From: Paenibacillus lupini
GTDB lineage: Bacteria; Bacillota; Bacilli; Paenibacillales; Paenibacillaceae
DNA length: 64,000 nt
Assembly: GCF_011761355.1 (NCBI RefSeq)
Contig: NZ_JAASRW010000002.1
Location: 806,001-870,000, forward strand
Direction of reading: 5' to 3'
The position numbers and the translations under genes are program-made. The notes below the pieces were generated by a model. That model did no database searches, was not told where the DNA came from, and saw only the letters and a program-made list of their open reading frames with translations. The first letter of the stretch is position 1. Every line of letters starts with the position of its first letter. Below are positions 52,196 through 60,106 of this stretch, piece by piece.

Positions 52196-53260
52196 ATGCC
52201 AGTCTGGAAAATTGGATTGGTCGGGGCAGGCTGGTGGTCGGAGAAACATTTAAAGGCATGGAGCCATATTCCTGGTGCTGAGATCAAGGCTCTATGTGAC
52301 ACCAATGAGGAGCGGCTGCAAGCAAGAGCAGCTGAATTCGGTGTATCCAGCAATCATTTGTACCGTGGCATATCGGAAATGCTTGAGAAAGCGGACATCG
52401 ATATTGTAGATATCGTAACGGGGCCGGACACGCATCTTGAGCTTGTACGATGTGCGGCCGCAAGCGGGAAGCATATTTTATGCCAGAAACCATTCGCTGC
52501 TTCCATGCGGGAAGCCGAAGAGATGGTACGGATCGCCAAAGAGGCCGGCGTCAGGCTGATGGTAACGGAAAACTGGAGATGGCTTCAGCCATTTCAAATC
52601 ATAAAAAGGCTAATTGAGGCAGGCACACTCGGAACTCTGCATGCTGCGAGATACATACACACCGATTACTATACACCGAGGATGGAACCAGGTACGATAC
52701 TGCCTCAGCCATTTTTCAGAGAAATGCCGAAGCTTCTGTTTCTCGAAATGGGACCTCACTGGTTTGATACCTGGCGGTTTCTCTTCGGAACACCAGAACG
52801 GCTTTATGCAGAAATTCAGCGTGTCAGCCCACATATAGCAGGCGAAGATTCCGGAATTGTCGTGATGGGCTATGATCATTTCTGTGGCTATCTCGATGCC
52901 AGTTGGGCCACCAGGCAGAAATTAGACCGCCCGCTTGGTACAGAAGTTGGACCTGTACATTTGGAGCAGCTGGTTATTGATGGTTCCGAGGCAACGCTCA
53001 AAATGTATACGTCGGGCAGAATTGTAGTGGTCAGTAAGGATGGAGTGGGTGAGCAAATTTTCGCAGATAGGATGGAACTCGATCATGAGGAAAGCCATAT
53101 TCGGCTGCAAGCTCACTTTTTGGAATGCTTGCAAAGCGGCGAAGTATTCGCAACCGAGGGAAGCGATAACTTAATCACCTTGAGCATGGTGTTTGGGGTA
53201 TATGAGAGCGCTGCCAAACACGAGCCAATCAAAATAGGAGGAAGAACCCGTGATTATTGA
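52196..53260 (+). CDS. GFO/IDH/MocA-family dehydrogenase (D-apiose dehydrogenase candidate)
   Basis: 354-aa NAD(P)-dependent sugar dehydrogenase. N-terminal Rossmann motif GLVGAGWWSEKH, then DIVTGPDTHLE and CQKPFA (the EKP motif, here QKP). The C-terminal sheet domain has EMGPHWFDTWRFLFG with the probable catalytic His. D-apiose dehydrogenase ApsD belongs to this family, making D-apionolactone. ATG at 52196 follows AAGGAAAC; the longer frame to 52130 lies in the previous gene. Tightly packed with the genes on both sides (11-bp overlap downstream). Confidence 0.78.
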   Translation: MPVWKIGLVGAGWWSEKHLKAWSHIPGAEIKALCDTNEERLQARAAEFGVSSNHLYRGISEMLEKADIDIVDIVTGPDTHLELVRCAAASGKHILCQKPFAASMREAEEMVRIAKEAGVRLMVTENWRWLQPFQIIKRLIEAGTLGTLHAARYIHTDYYTPRMEPGTILPQPFFREMPKLLFLEMGPHWFDTWRFLFGTPERLYAEIQRVSPHIAGEDSGIVVMGYDHFCGYLDASWATRQKLDRPLGTEVGPVHLEQLVIDGSEATLKMYTSGRIVVVSKDGVGEQIFADRMELDHEESHIRLQAHFLECLQSGEVFATEGSDNLITLSMVFGVYESAAKHEPIKIGGRTRDY

Positions 53261-53990
53261 CGTCCATGCTCATTTAGGATGGGACTATGTATTTGATGAA
53301 GATTTTTCATGGGAAGAGCAGCTTGAGAAGCATGAAACATACAGCATTGCAAAGACCATTCTGCAGCCTGCTTCCTGCCACGATATCGAGACGGTACGAG
53401 AGCAGCACGACCGGATTGCTCAAGTGACGGAGGCTTTTCCCGGTCAGTTCTACGGGATGGCCAATCCGAACCCTCATTTAAAAGACGCGGTTTATGAAGC
53501 GGAAATCAGACGATGTGTAGAGGAACTTGGTTTTGTTGGGATTAAGATTCATACATTCGCTCATGCCGTTCATCCGGGAGGACGTGACGGAAGGAAAGTA
53601 TTTGCGCTTGCAAGGAAGCTGGACGTACCCGTAATGGTGCATACGGGAGCAGGTATTCCGTTTGCCAACCCGACCAATTTGATCGCACCTGCACTTGAGT
53701 TCCCGGATGTAAAGATCGTGATGGCCCACTGCGGCATGATGATCATGGCAGGTGAAACAGCGATTGCACTGAAGGCAGCCCCCAATCTTTATGCCGACAT
53801 CACCTGGACCGCCGGGTTTAATTTGCGGCATTGGTCGCAGGAATTTGGAGCGAACCGGTTTATGTTTGGAACCGATCATGCGGATAACACAGGCACGGAA
53901 TTGGCGAAGGTCAAGACATGTGGTTTGACGGAAGAAGAACAGGAATGGATTTTATATAGAAGTGCGCAATCAGTATACAGGCTGACATAA
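53250..53990 (+). CDS. Amidohydrolase-family TIM barrel (sugar lactonase candidate)
   Basis: 246 aa of the Amidohydro_2 family. Metal-binding residues: HxH in DVHAHLG, His in MVHTGAG, His in VMAHCGM and Asp in FGTDHAD. This family includes lactonases such as LigI and L-fuconolactonase. After a GFO/IDH dehydrogenase that should give a lactone, a D-apionolactonase role is logical, though I do not know if known ApnL enzymes are of this fold. Start is GTG at 53250 with AGGAGG 8 nt upstream, overlapping the previous gene by 11 bp. Confidence 0.75.
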   Translation: MIIDVHAHLGWDYVFDEDFSWEEQLEKHETYSIAKTILQPASCHDIETVREQHDRIAQVTEAFPGQFYGMANPNPHLKDAVYEAEIRRCVEELGFVGIKIHTFAHAVHPGGRDGRKVFALARKLDVPVMVHTGAGIPFANPTNLIAPALEFPDVKIVMAHCGMMIMAGETAIALKAAPNLYADITWTAGFNLRHWSQEFGANRFMFGTDHADNTGTELAKVKTCGLTEEEQEWILYRSAQSVYRLT

Positions 53991-54018
53991 TCCAAATACG
54001 AAGGAGTGTGCTGTAATC

Positions 54019-55323
54019 GTGACCTATCGCATTCAACGTTTGAAAGTTAGTGAGAATAAGAGGTTTCTTGTACAGGAAGATGAAACTCCTTTTTTCTGGC
54101 TGGCGGACACGGCTTGGGAGCTGTTTCATAGACTCAACCGCGAGGATGCCGAGCTGTATCTTCGCAATCGCGCAGAGCGCAGGTTTTCCGTTATTCAGGC
54201 CGTAGGACTTGCCGAGCATGAGGGTCTTACAACAGGCAACGCCTACGGACGGTTCCCGCTGAAGAAGAACGAACAAGGCCAATATGATCCGCTTCTTCCT
54301 GATATCGACGGAGATTACAGCTACTGGGATCATGTGGACTATATTGTCGATCAAGCAGCAGCACTAGGCCTTTATATTGCATTCTTACCGACTTGGGGAG
54401 ACAAATACAATCTGATGTGGGGCAAGGGACCGGAGATTTTTAACTCGGATAATGCTAGGCCATACGGACAGTGGCTCGGGGAAAGGTACAAGGACAGAGA
54501 CAATGTAATCTGGGTACTGGGCGGTGATCGTCCTCAGCATACGCGTGAGCACTTCGATATTATTTGCTCCATGGCAAAGGGTCTCCGTGAAGGAGACGGA
54601 GGAGCTAATCTGATGACCTTCCACCCTCCGGGCGGTCAATCTTCCTCCCTGCACATGCATAACGAGCCGTGGCTGGCATTTAATATGATTCAATCCGGTC
54701 ATCACGAGTGGGTTCGCACGAACTTTGAGAAAGTTGCTGCCGATTATAATCGCGAGCCGATCAAACCGGTAGTAGATGGGGAGCCGTGTTATGAGGATCA
54801 TCCGATAAACTTTAAGGCGGAGAATGGTTATTTTGATGCCGCTGATGTGCGAAAAGCCGCCTACAACGCCGTATTCGCGGGAGCATTTGGTCACACCTAC
54901 GGCCATCACTCTATCTGGTCGATGACGACTGAACCGGATACCTATTTTATCATGACATGGAAGGATGCCATTCTCCGGCCAGGAGCAGAGCAAATGTCCC
55001 ACTTGCGCAGCTTGATAGAATCGCGGCCATTTCTAACAAGAATACCCGACCAAAGCTTGATCGCGGACAATTACAGCGGTGCCAACCGTATGACCGCTAC
55101 ACGAGGAGAGAATTATGCCATGATCTATTCCCCGAACGGCATTCCGTTCCGAGTCGTAATGGGTAAGATTCGCGGCACTTCCGTTAAGGCTTCCTGGTAT
55201 GATCCGCGTAACGGAGCATGGGCAGATGCCGGTGTATATGCGAATGATGGAGAAGTGGAGTACCAACCGCCAACAAGCGGCAGAGATGGTGACTGGATCC
55301 TCGTGCTTGATGGGATCGAATAG
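54019..55323 (+). CDS. GH140-like apiosidase (DUF4038 / apiosidase-like family), cytoplasmic
   Basis: 434 aa, TIM barrel plus a small C-terminal beta domain (about 345-434). Typical elements: FFWLADTAWELFHRL, the aromatic LPTWGDKYN, VLGGDRP, TFHPPGGQSSS, DGEPCYEDHP and AGAFGHTYGHHSIW. In GH140 the catalytic acids are an Asp and a Glu; the Asp of GGDRP and the Glu of DGEPCYE are the candidates here. GH140 is known for apiosidase activity on rhamnogalacturonan II. There is no signal peptide, so the substrate must be imported as an apioside. Start is GTG at 54019 with AAGGAG upstream. Last gene of the operon. Confidence 0.82.
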   Translation: MTYRIQRLKVSENKRFLVQEDETPFFWLADTAWELFHRLNREDAELYLRNRAERRFSVIQAVGLAEHEGLTTGNAYGRFPLKKNEQGQYDPLLPDIDGDYSYWDHVDYIVDQAAALGLYIAFLPTWGDKYNLMWGKGPEIFNSDNARPYGQWLGERYKDRDNVIWVLGGDRPQHTREHFDIICSMAKGLREGDGGANLMTFHPPGGQSSSLHMHNEPWLAFNMIQSGHHEWVRTNFEKVAADYNREPIKPVVDGEPCYEDHPINFKAENGYFDAADVRKAAYNAVFAGAFGHTYGHHSIWSMTTEPDTYFIMTWKDAILRPGAEQMSHLRSLIESRPFLTRIPDQSLIADNYSGANRMTATRGENYAMIYSPNGIPFRVVMGKIRGTSVKASWYDPRNGAWADAGVYANDGEVEYQPPTSGRDGDWILVLDGIE

Positions 55324-55360
55324 GGATAAAGAGGTACAAAAGGAAATTATGCAATTCGTA

Positions 55361-55396
55361 TAGGGCTGTCCCAAAGTCAATTTGGGGCAGCCCTTT
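55361..55396 (+). terminator. Terminator of the apiose-like operon
   Basis: Stem AGGGCTGTCCCAAA / TTTGGGGCAGCCCT (one G-T pair) with a short loop, and TTTC behind. Confidence 0.8.
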
Positions 55397-55477
55397 CATC
55401 TGTTGGGCAATGAAAGGTGCGTTTCTAGGTAAAACAAGGTATTATTATTTATAACTTTAATTTTGCGGGGGACATTT

Positions 55478-56500
55478 GTGGAAACGCTCAAAACTTTTTT
55501 TGCCCATTCGATTGTCAAAAGGGTTGTGTTTGTTTTACTGGTTTTTGCTTTGCTCTATAGTCTCAGAGACATGTTGAATTTGCTTCTTCTTCTTTTTATG
55601 GTCACTTTTGTAATGATCCGGCTTCAAAGCTTTATTACTAAGCAAATTCGCCGGGTGATTCCAATTTCGCCGGTTGTCGTCACCACGGTCTTATATGTCG
55701 CGCTTATTATTGGTCTCGTATACGGTCTGGTCAATTACGTGCCCAAGCTGATCAATGAGATCGTGGATATCGTAAATAATGTGCAAAAGTTTTTAGGCTC
55801 TTCACAAAACGATCAGATCGCCCAGGTCGTCGCCGATACACTCGACAAGATCGAATACAAGACCTTCTTGAACAGTGCACTAACTTATGCCAAGACAATT
55901 GGCAGCTGGCTCGAAATTATTTTGCTCGTTATATTACTTAGCTATTTCTTCCAGCTGGAGAGACGTAAGATCGTTGAGTTTACGGAAAAATTCAGCAATA
56001 GCACAATAGGATGGCTGTATATGGAATTCCGCTATTTTGGCGGAAAGTTTATTGCATCCTTCGGCAAGGTGCTTGAAGTCCAGCTCATGATCGCCGTCAT
56101 TAATACGGTGCTCACCATTGCCGGCTTATGGATTATGGGTTTCCCGTACCTGTTTGCGCTAACCATTATGGTATTTATGCTAAGCCTTGTTCCAGTTGCT
56201 GGCGTGGTGGTATCCTTTATCCCGATTGCCATAATCGGCTACCAGATTGGTGGTAATACAACTGTCATTTGGGTAATCGTACTTGTGCTTGTCATCCATG
56301 CCTTGGAAACGTATTTCTTGAACCCAAGGCTGTATGCGAACAAAACAAATTTACCGATGTTCTATTCGTTCTTCATTCTCATTTTGTCAGAGCATTATAT
56401 GGGCATCTGGGGGCTATTGATTGGCATTCCAATCTTTATGTTTATGCTGGACGTGCTCAAGGTGGAGCAAGTTAGTTCATCATCTGATTCTCACAAATGA
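55478..56500 (+). CDS. AI-2E family transporter
   Basis: 340 aa with the eight-helix layout of the AI-2E (PerM/YtvI) family: three helices, a soluble stretch, then five helices with SLVPVAGVVVSFIPI and EHYMGIWGLLIGIPI. Members include transporters and Na+/H+ antiporters; function here is unknown. GTG at 55478 follows GCGGGGGACATTT; TTG at 55463 is the longer alternative. It has its own terminator, so it is not part of the apiose locus. Confidence 0.87.
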   Translation: METLKTFFAHSIVKRVVFVLLVFALLYSLRDMLNLLLLLFMVTFVMIRLQSFITKQIRRVIPISPVVVTTVLYVALIIGLVYGLVNYVPKLINEIVDIVNNVQKFLGSSQNDQIAQVVADTLDKIEYKTFLNSALTYAKTIGSWLEIILLVILLSYFFQLERRKIVEFTEKFSNSTIGWLYMEFRYFGGKFIASFGKVLEVQLMIAVINTVLTIAGLWIMGFPYLFALTIMVFMLSLVPVAGVVVSFIPIAIIGYQIGGNTTVIWVIVLVLVIHALETYFLNPRLYANKTNLPMFYSFFILILSEHYMGIWGLLIGIPIFMFMLDVLKVEQVSSSSDSHK

Positions 56501-56515
56501 ACATAAACATCAAAT

Positions 56516-56550
56516 AATCCCCCTCTGTACGTAAGAGGGGGATTATTTTT
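56516..56550 (+). terminator. Terminator of the AI-2E gene
   Basis: Perfect 11-bp stem AATCCCCCTCT / AGAGGGGGATT, 7-nt loop, then ATTTTTT. Confidence 0.9.
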
Positions 56551-56553
56551 TGC

Positions 56554-56584
56554 TTGACTTGGAGTTCACTCTAGGTTGTAAGAT
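56554..56584 (+). promoter_or_regulatory. MerR-type promoter/operator, second copy
   Basis: TTGACT and TAAGAT separated by 19 bp with GGAGTTCACTCT in the spacer, nearly the same as the element at 48645. It precedes the small gene at 56661. No merR gene is in the window. Confidence 0.75.
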
Positions 56585-56660
56585 CTAATAGTGGTGATCT
56601 GTAGCTGCCGATAAAGAGAACCACTTCTACTATATTAATCAAAGGGAGAATCAAATAGAT

Positions 56661-56840
56661 ATGACTAATAGACGTGCCTGGTGTATGGCAAATGTTTGTT
56701 CATCACAACCAGCAGCGGAAGAGCAAAGAATTCGAACACGTCAAGACGAAACAGGATGTAAGATGAGCCAAAATGCTGTTGTACAGGAGAACGGTGTCAC
56801 CGTTATAAACGGGAATAAATTTTATATCATTCAGGATTAA
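56661..56840 (+). CDS. 59-residue protein with three cysteines, under MerR-type control
   Basis: Small ORF with a good ribosome binding site (AAAGGGAGAATCAAATAGAT then ATG). The protein starts MTNRRAWCMANVC and ends GNKFYIIQD, with cysteines 8, 13 and 33. No signal peptide or membrane segment. I do not recognise a family. The C-terminal part (VVQENGVTVINGNKFYI) looks like a short folded beta unit. It sits behind a MerR-type promoter 77 bp upstream, and the drug-efflux-like MFS gene starts 100 bp downstream, so both could be one transcript. Cysteines plus MerR control allow a redox or metal response, but that is speculation. Confidence 0.65.
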   Translation: MTNRRAWCMANVCSSQPAAEEQRIRTRQDETGCKMSQNAVVQENGVTVINGNKFYIIQD

Positions 56841-56940
56841 CAAAGAAAAAATATTTAGGTACTAGGTCAATGGTTTACGATCACAGAATAACATCGTACA
56901 ATTAGAGCTTACATTAGACGAATAGGAGATTCTCATCATA

Positions 56941-58158
56941 ATGACCTCAAAGAAAACTCAGAAAGTGTTTGGACTAGCTTTGCTGCTTGGTTTATTTTCG
57001 ACCCTTGGCCCTTTTACAATTGATATGTATTTACCAGCGTTTCCGGAGATTGTGAAGCAATACGACACAACGGCTTCGCTTGTACAGCTCAGCCTGACTG
57101 CTTGCTTACTTGGACTTGGCATCGGACAGCTCGTCATGGGATCACTCAGTGACGCTCACGGAAGACGTATTCCTTTACTTATCTCCATGGCAGCTTATCT
57201 GATTGCCTCATTAGCATGTGCATTCTCGCCCAATATCGGTCTATTGATCGCATTCCGATTCATACAGGGGTTTGCTGCTTCGGCGGGTATTGTCATTTCA
57301 CGGGCAATCGCTCGCGATCTATATAGTGGGCATGAGCTCACGAAATTTTTCTCGCTGCTCTTGCTAGTTGGTAACTTGGGGCCGCTAGTAGCACCGGTCT
57401 CGGGTAGCGGCGTTCTTGCTTTCTCGAATTGGAAAGGCGTATTTATAGCGCTGTCCCTGCTCGGAATTTATCTCACAGTGATGACAAAATGGGGGATGAA
57501 AGAGACTCTGCCGGCTGAGCGCCGGAGTTCCGCTAATTTCGTGCAGCAGCTGCAGAACTACGGATCACTCTTGCGAGACCGCCAGTTTGTTGGCTATATG
57601 CTGGCACAAGGTATTATGATTGCTGGTGTCTTCGCGTATGTTTCCGGAACACCGTTTATTTATCAAGATATATATGGAGTTTCACCAACGGGATTTGCTC
57701 TGTTATTCGGATCCAATGGTATTAGTCTGATCATTGGTTCCCAAATTGTCGGTCGAATGTCGCACCGTGTATCTGAACAGACTTTCTTGGTAATCGGCTT
57801 ATTGCTTGCCTTATTGGCAAGCGTTGTTGTTTTGGTGGTCGCATTCCTGCATGGACCGTTGTTCGCATTGGTGATTCCGCTGTTTATCTTCGTAGCGTCA
57901 ATCGGTATTACATCAACGGCAGCATTCCCGCTGGCAATGGAGAGCCAAAGTCATATGGCGGGAAGTGCAGCTGCACTTCTTGGTGTCATTCCATTCTTGC
58001 TAGGAGCGGTTGTTTCACCTCTAGTTGGTATCGCAGGTGAAGACACAGCCGTTCCACTTGGCGTCATCATTCTAATGACAAGTGTTGCAGCGATGCTGTC
58101 TTACTTACTTCTGGGTAAGAAGAAGTCTATGATGATCACTAACGCTACAAGCATGTAA
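56941..58158 (+). CDS. Bcr/CflA-family multidrug efflux MFS transporter
   Basis: 405 aa with 12 transmembrane helices. It has the Bcr/CflA signatures: GPFTIDMYLPAFP at helix 1, MGSLSDAHGRRIPLL between helices 2 and 3, and IQGFAASAGIVISRAIARD on helices 4-5. Predicted proton-driven exporter of drugs such as bicyclomycin or chloramphenicol-type compounds. The ATG has a weak AGGAGATTCTCATCATA site. It may be co-transcribed with the 59-residue gene. Confidence 0.9.
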   Translation: MTSKKTQKVFGLALLLGLFSTLGPFTIDMYLPAFPEIVKQYDTTASLVQLSLTACLLGLGIGQLVMGSLSDAHGRRIPLLISMAAYLIASLACAFSPNIGLLIAFRFIQGFAASAGIVISRAIARDLYSGHELTKFFSLLLLVGNLGPLVAPVSGSGVLAFSNWKGVFIALSLLGIYLTVMTKWGMKETLPAERRSSANFVQQLQNYGSLLRDRQFVGYMLAQGIMIAGVFAYVSGTPFIYQDIYGVSPTGFALLFGSNGISLIIGSQIVGRMSHRVSEQTFLVIGLLLALLASVVVLVVAFLHGPLFALVIPLFIFVASIGITSTAAFPLAMESQSHMAGSAAALLGVIPFLLGAVVSPLVGIAGEDTAVPLGVIILMTSVAAMLSYLLLGKKKSMMITNATSM

Positions 58159-58174
58159 TATCAATAAGTTAATC

Positions 58175-58206
58175 AAAACCCGATCAGCAATGATCGGGTT
58201 TTTTTG
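58175..58206. terminator. Terminator between the efflux gene and the van-like operon
   Basis: Perfect 12-bp stem AAAACCCGATCA / TGATCGGGTTTT, 4-nt loop, seven T on the plus side and A-run on the left, so usable both ways. Confidence 0.9.
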
Positions 58207-58212
58207 TGTGTA

Positions 58213-59265
58213 CTAGCTATTTACAAACAATCTTCTGAAACGGGAAGGCTGGATTTTACGGCTGATCGCTATTAGCCATACTATAGCTGCGGCCATGCCA
58301 ATCGCCACCAGGCAGACAGCTACAAAATGGAGTAGACTATTCGAGATAAATAGCTGTTCGGAATGGGTCACTTTCGCTGCTCCGCGAACGAGTACGATAG
58401 CGAGAGGGTGAAGAATATAAACCCATACTCGCCACTCGCGGAACGTTTTATTTGATTGGACCTTCCACTGCAATGACCATTGGAATAGAAAATAGGTGGT
58501 GGGAAGCGCGAAAATATACATGCTGTCATGCCTCGGAATTCCCGCCGAGTGCAGGAGTGCGCCTTCGACAAACATCATTCCAAGCGAGACAGCAAACAAG
58601 GCTGCATGAACAAAAGGCTTACGGTCAGGAAGCTGTCTCTTTGCTGCCCAAGCCCCGATTGCCAAATAAATAGGGGCATAGAACAGTCCATTACGCGTGT
58701 AATCAAACACAGTGAACATGCCCTCATAGACATGGATGATCCCACTGCTGCTTTGCATGATTCCATAGTAGCTATCCCCAAGAAGCCCTAGGATATACAA
58801 AAGGCTGGCAGAAACCAGCATGGCTTTCATTGTCATTTTGTGATACATGTAGAAAGTTATAAACAAGCCCAGTATTAACGCTGGCAAATACCACAAATGA
58901 TAAAAGGTACCGTCAAACATGATGTCTTTGATTAAGGAATAAGCCGTGAATGACTCGGAAAAATAACCTGTATATATATTCAACGGCAAATAGATAAGTA
59001 TGGCAGTTATATATAATTTCAAGGTTTTCAGCATGTAGCCGCGCAATGCACTTCGGTCCGTCAATAGATCCTCAGTCATTTTACGGAAAAATAAAAAACC
59101 GGCTGTCATGAAGAAAATCGGTACGGCAATACGGGTAAAAAGATTGCTAATTAGAAAATCGGCAGCTGCGCTGTAAGAAAGAAGCGGGCTGGTATGATTG
59201 GCAACAACCATGAGGGCAGCGCCAAATTTGATCCAATCCAGTCCGCTGTAATTCGGTTTAGACAT
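58213..59265 (-). CDS. Acyltransferase-3-type membrane protein, equivalent to the VanT membrane domain
   Basis: 350 aa with about ten transmembrane helices, acyltransferase-3 family. VANHTSPLLSYS, VPIFFMTAGFLFFRK, GTFYHLWYLPALILG, LLGDSYYG and DYTRNGLFYAP are, from memory, hallmarks of the N-terminal membrane half of the serine racemase VanT. In VanC/E/G-type clusters VanT is a fusion of this domain with a racemase; here the racemase is a separate gene two positions upstream. It probably handles D-Ser/L-Ser at the membrane. ATG at 59265 overlaps the VanXY-like stop by 8 bp; the longer frame to 59370 lies in that gene. Last gene of the operon. Confidence 0.82.
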   Translation of the reverse strand: MSKPNYSGLDWIKFGAALMVVANHTSPLLSYSAAADFLISNLFTRIAVPIFFMTAGFLFFRKMTEDLLTDRSALRGYMLKTLKLYITAILIYLPLNIYTGYFSESFTAYSLIKDIMFDGTFYHLWYLPALILGLFITFYMYHKMTMKAMLVSASLLYILGLLGDSYYGIMQSSSGIIHVYEGMFTVFDYTRNGLFYAPIYLAIGAWAAKRQLPDRKPFVHAALFAVSLGMMFVEGALLHSAGIPRHDSMYIFALPTTYFLFQWSLQWKVQSNKTFREWRVWVYILHPLAIVLVRGAAKVTHSEQLFISNSLLHFVAVCLVAIGMAAAIVWLIAISRKIQPSRFRRLFVNS

Positions 59266-60106
59266 GAGCTTGCTTACCTTTATCCAGGTATGCAGTAACA
59301 ATAAATCCGTCCCTGTTATTTCCGGATAAAAGGTATCGATCGCAGGGTACAAGGGGTATCGTTGTAACAATCCCCGAATCTGCCGCTACATAGTAGATCT
59401 GAACGGATGAATGTTCATCCTCATATACAAGATGATCATCTTCAAATGGGTAGTTTTTGAGCTGATCGATATATTCTTCCAGGCACCACTCATTTCGTTC
59501 CATGATCTCTGCATGTGGACAGCCGATATAGCGGAAATGCCACGGCTCGCAAGAGATGTGAGTGATGAATTCTTTTCCTTCTTTGTACCGTTGAATGAAG
59601 CCAAAGCTTGCGGCAAGCTGCTTAAAAGACTTATAGACGTCGGTGTCGGGAAATGCCGGTGCGATAAAATCCACGTTCTTGTTTAACTTGCCGACATCGA
59701 TAGCGAGTCCCGTTTGATGTTCGCTTCGATCAGGCCATGCGACATAACGTGCGGTATAGTCGGCACCATTATCAACTAGCGAGGATGCATAAATCTGCTC
59801 CTGCTCCAATTTGGTCCTATAGCCGCTGACAGCGATAATCTCATTTATTCCATGACAAGCCTCAAGCAGATTAGCCAACTGTCGTAAACAGGTCCGCTCA
59901 AGCAGCATACCATCCCTTAGAGTATGGATAGACGGAATTGAGCTAAGCGGTAATAGCCGACTGTTAGAAATTGTCTGGCGAATGGGATTCTCTCGATTGA
60001 TCAAGACGAGATGTCCTTGGTGGATTTCGGAATTAGCAGCTTGAATCGTGTTAAAAGTTAAATGACGGCCTGATTGTTGTGGTTTGGCCACGTTTGTTTG
60101 TCCCAT
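59258..60106 (-). CDS. VanXY/VanY-type D,D-peptidase, cytoplasmic
   Basis: 282-aa zinc peptidase of family M15. Zinc and catalytic motifs: SEHQTGLAIDVG (SxHxxGxAxD), SGYRTKLEQEQIY and EPWHFRYIGCPHAEIM. There is no signal peptide, which fits VanXY (cytoplasmic dipeptidase plus carboxypeptidase) more than the anchored VanY. About 100 residues of N-terminal extension precede the core. It would remove D-Ala-D-Ala ends or dipeptides so that altered precursors dominate. ATG at 60106 has GAGGAGG 10 nt upstream, inside the end of the racemase gene (49-bp overlap). Confidence 0.85.
   Translation of the reverse strand: MGQTNVAKPQQSGRHLTFNTIQAANSEIHQGHLVLINRENPIRQTISNSRLLPLSSIPSIHTLRDGMLLERTCLRQLANLLEACHGINEIIAVSGYRTKLEQEQIYASSLVDNGADYTARYVAWPDRSEHQTGLAIDVGKLNKNVDFIAPAFPDTDVYKSFKQLAASFGFIQRYKEGKEFITHISCEPWHFRYIGCPHAEIMERNEWCLEEYIDQLKNYPFEDDHLVYEDEHSSVQIYYVAADSGIVTTIPLVPCDRYLLSGNNRDGFIVTAYLDKGKQAHV

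Noticed and set aside
55478..56500. AI-2E transporter as sugar importer of the apiose locus
   Set aside because: A strong terminator separates it from the locus and the family is not known to import sugars.
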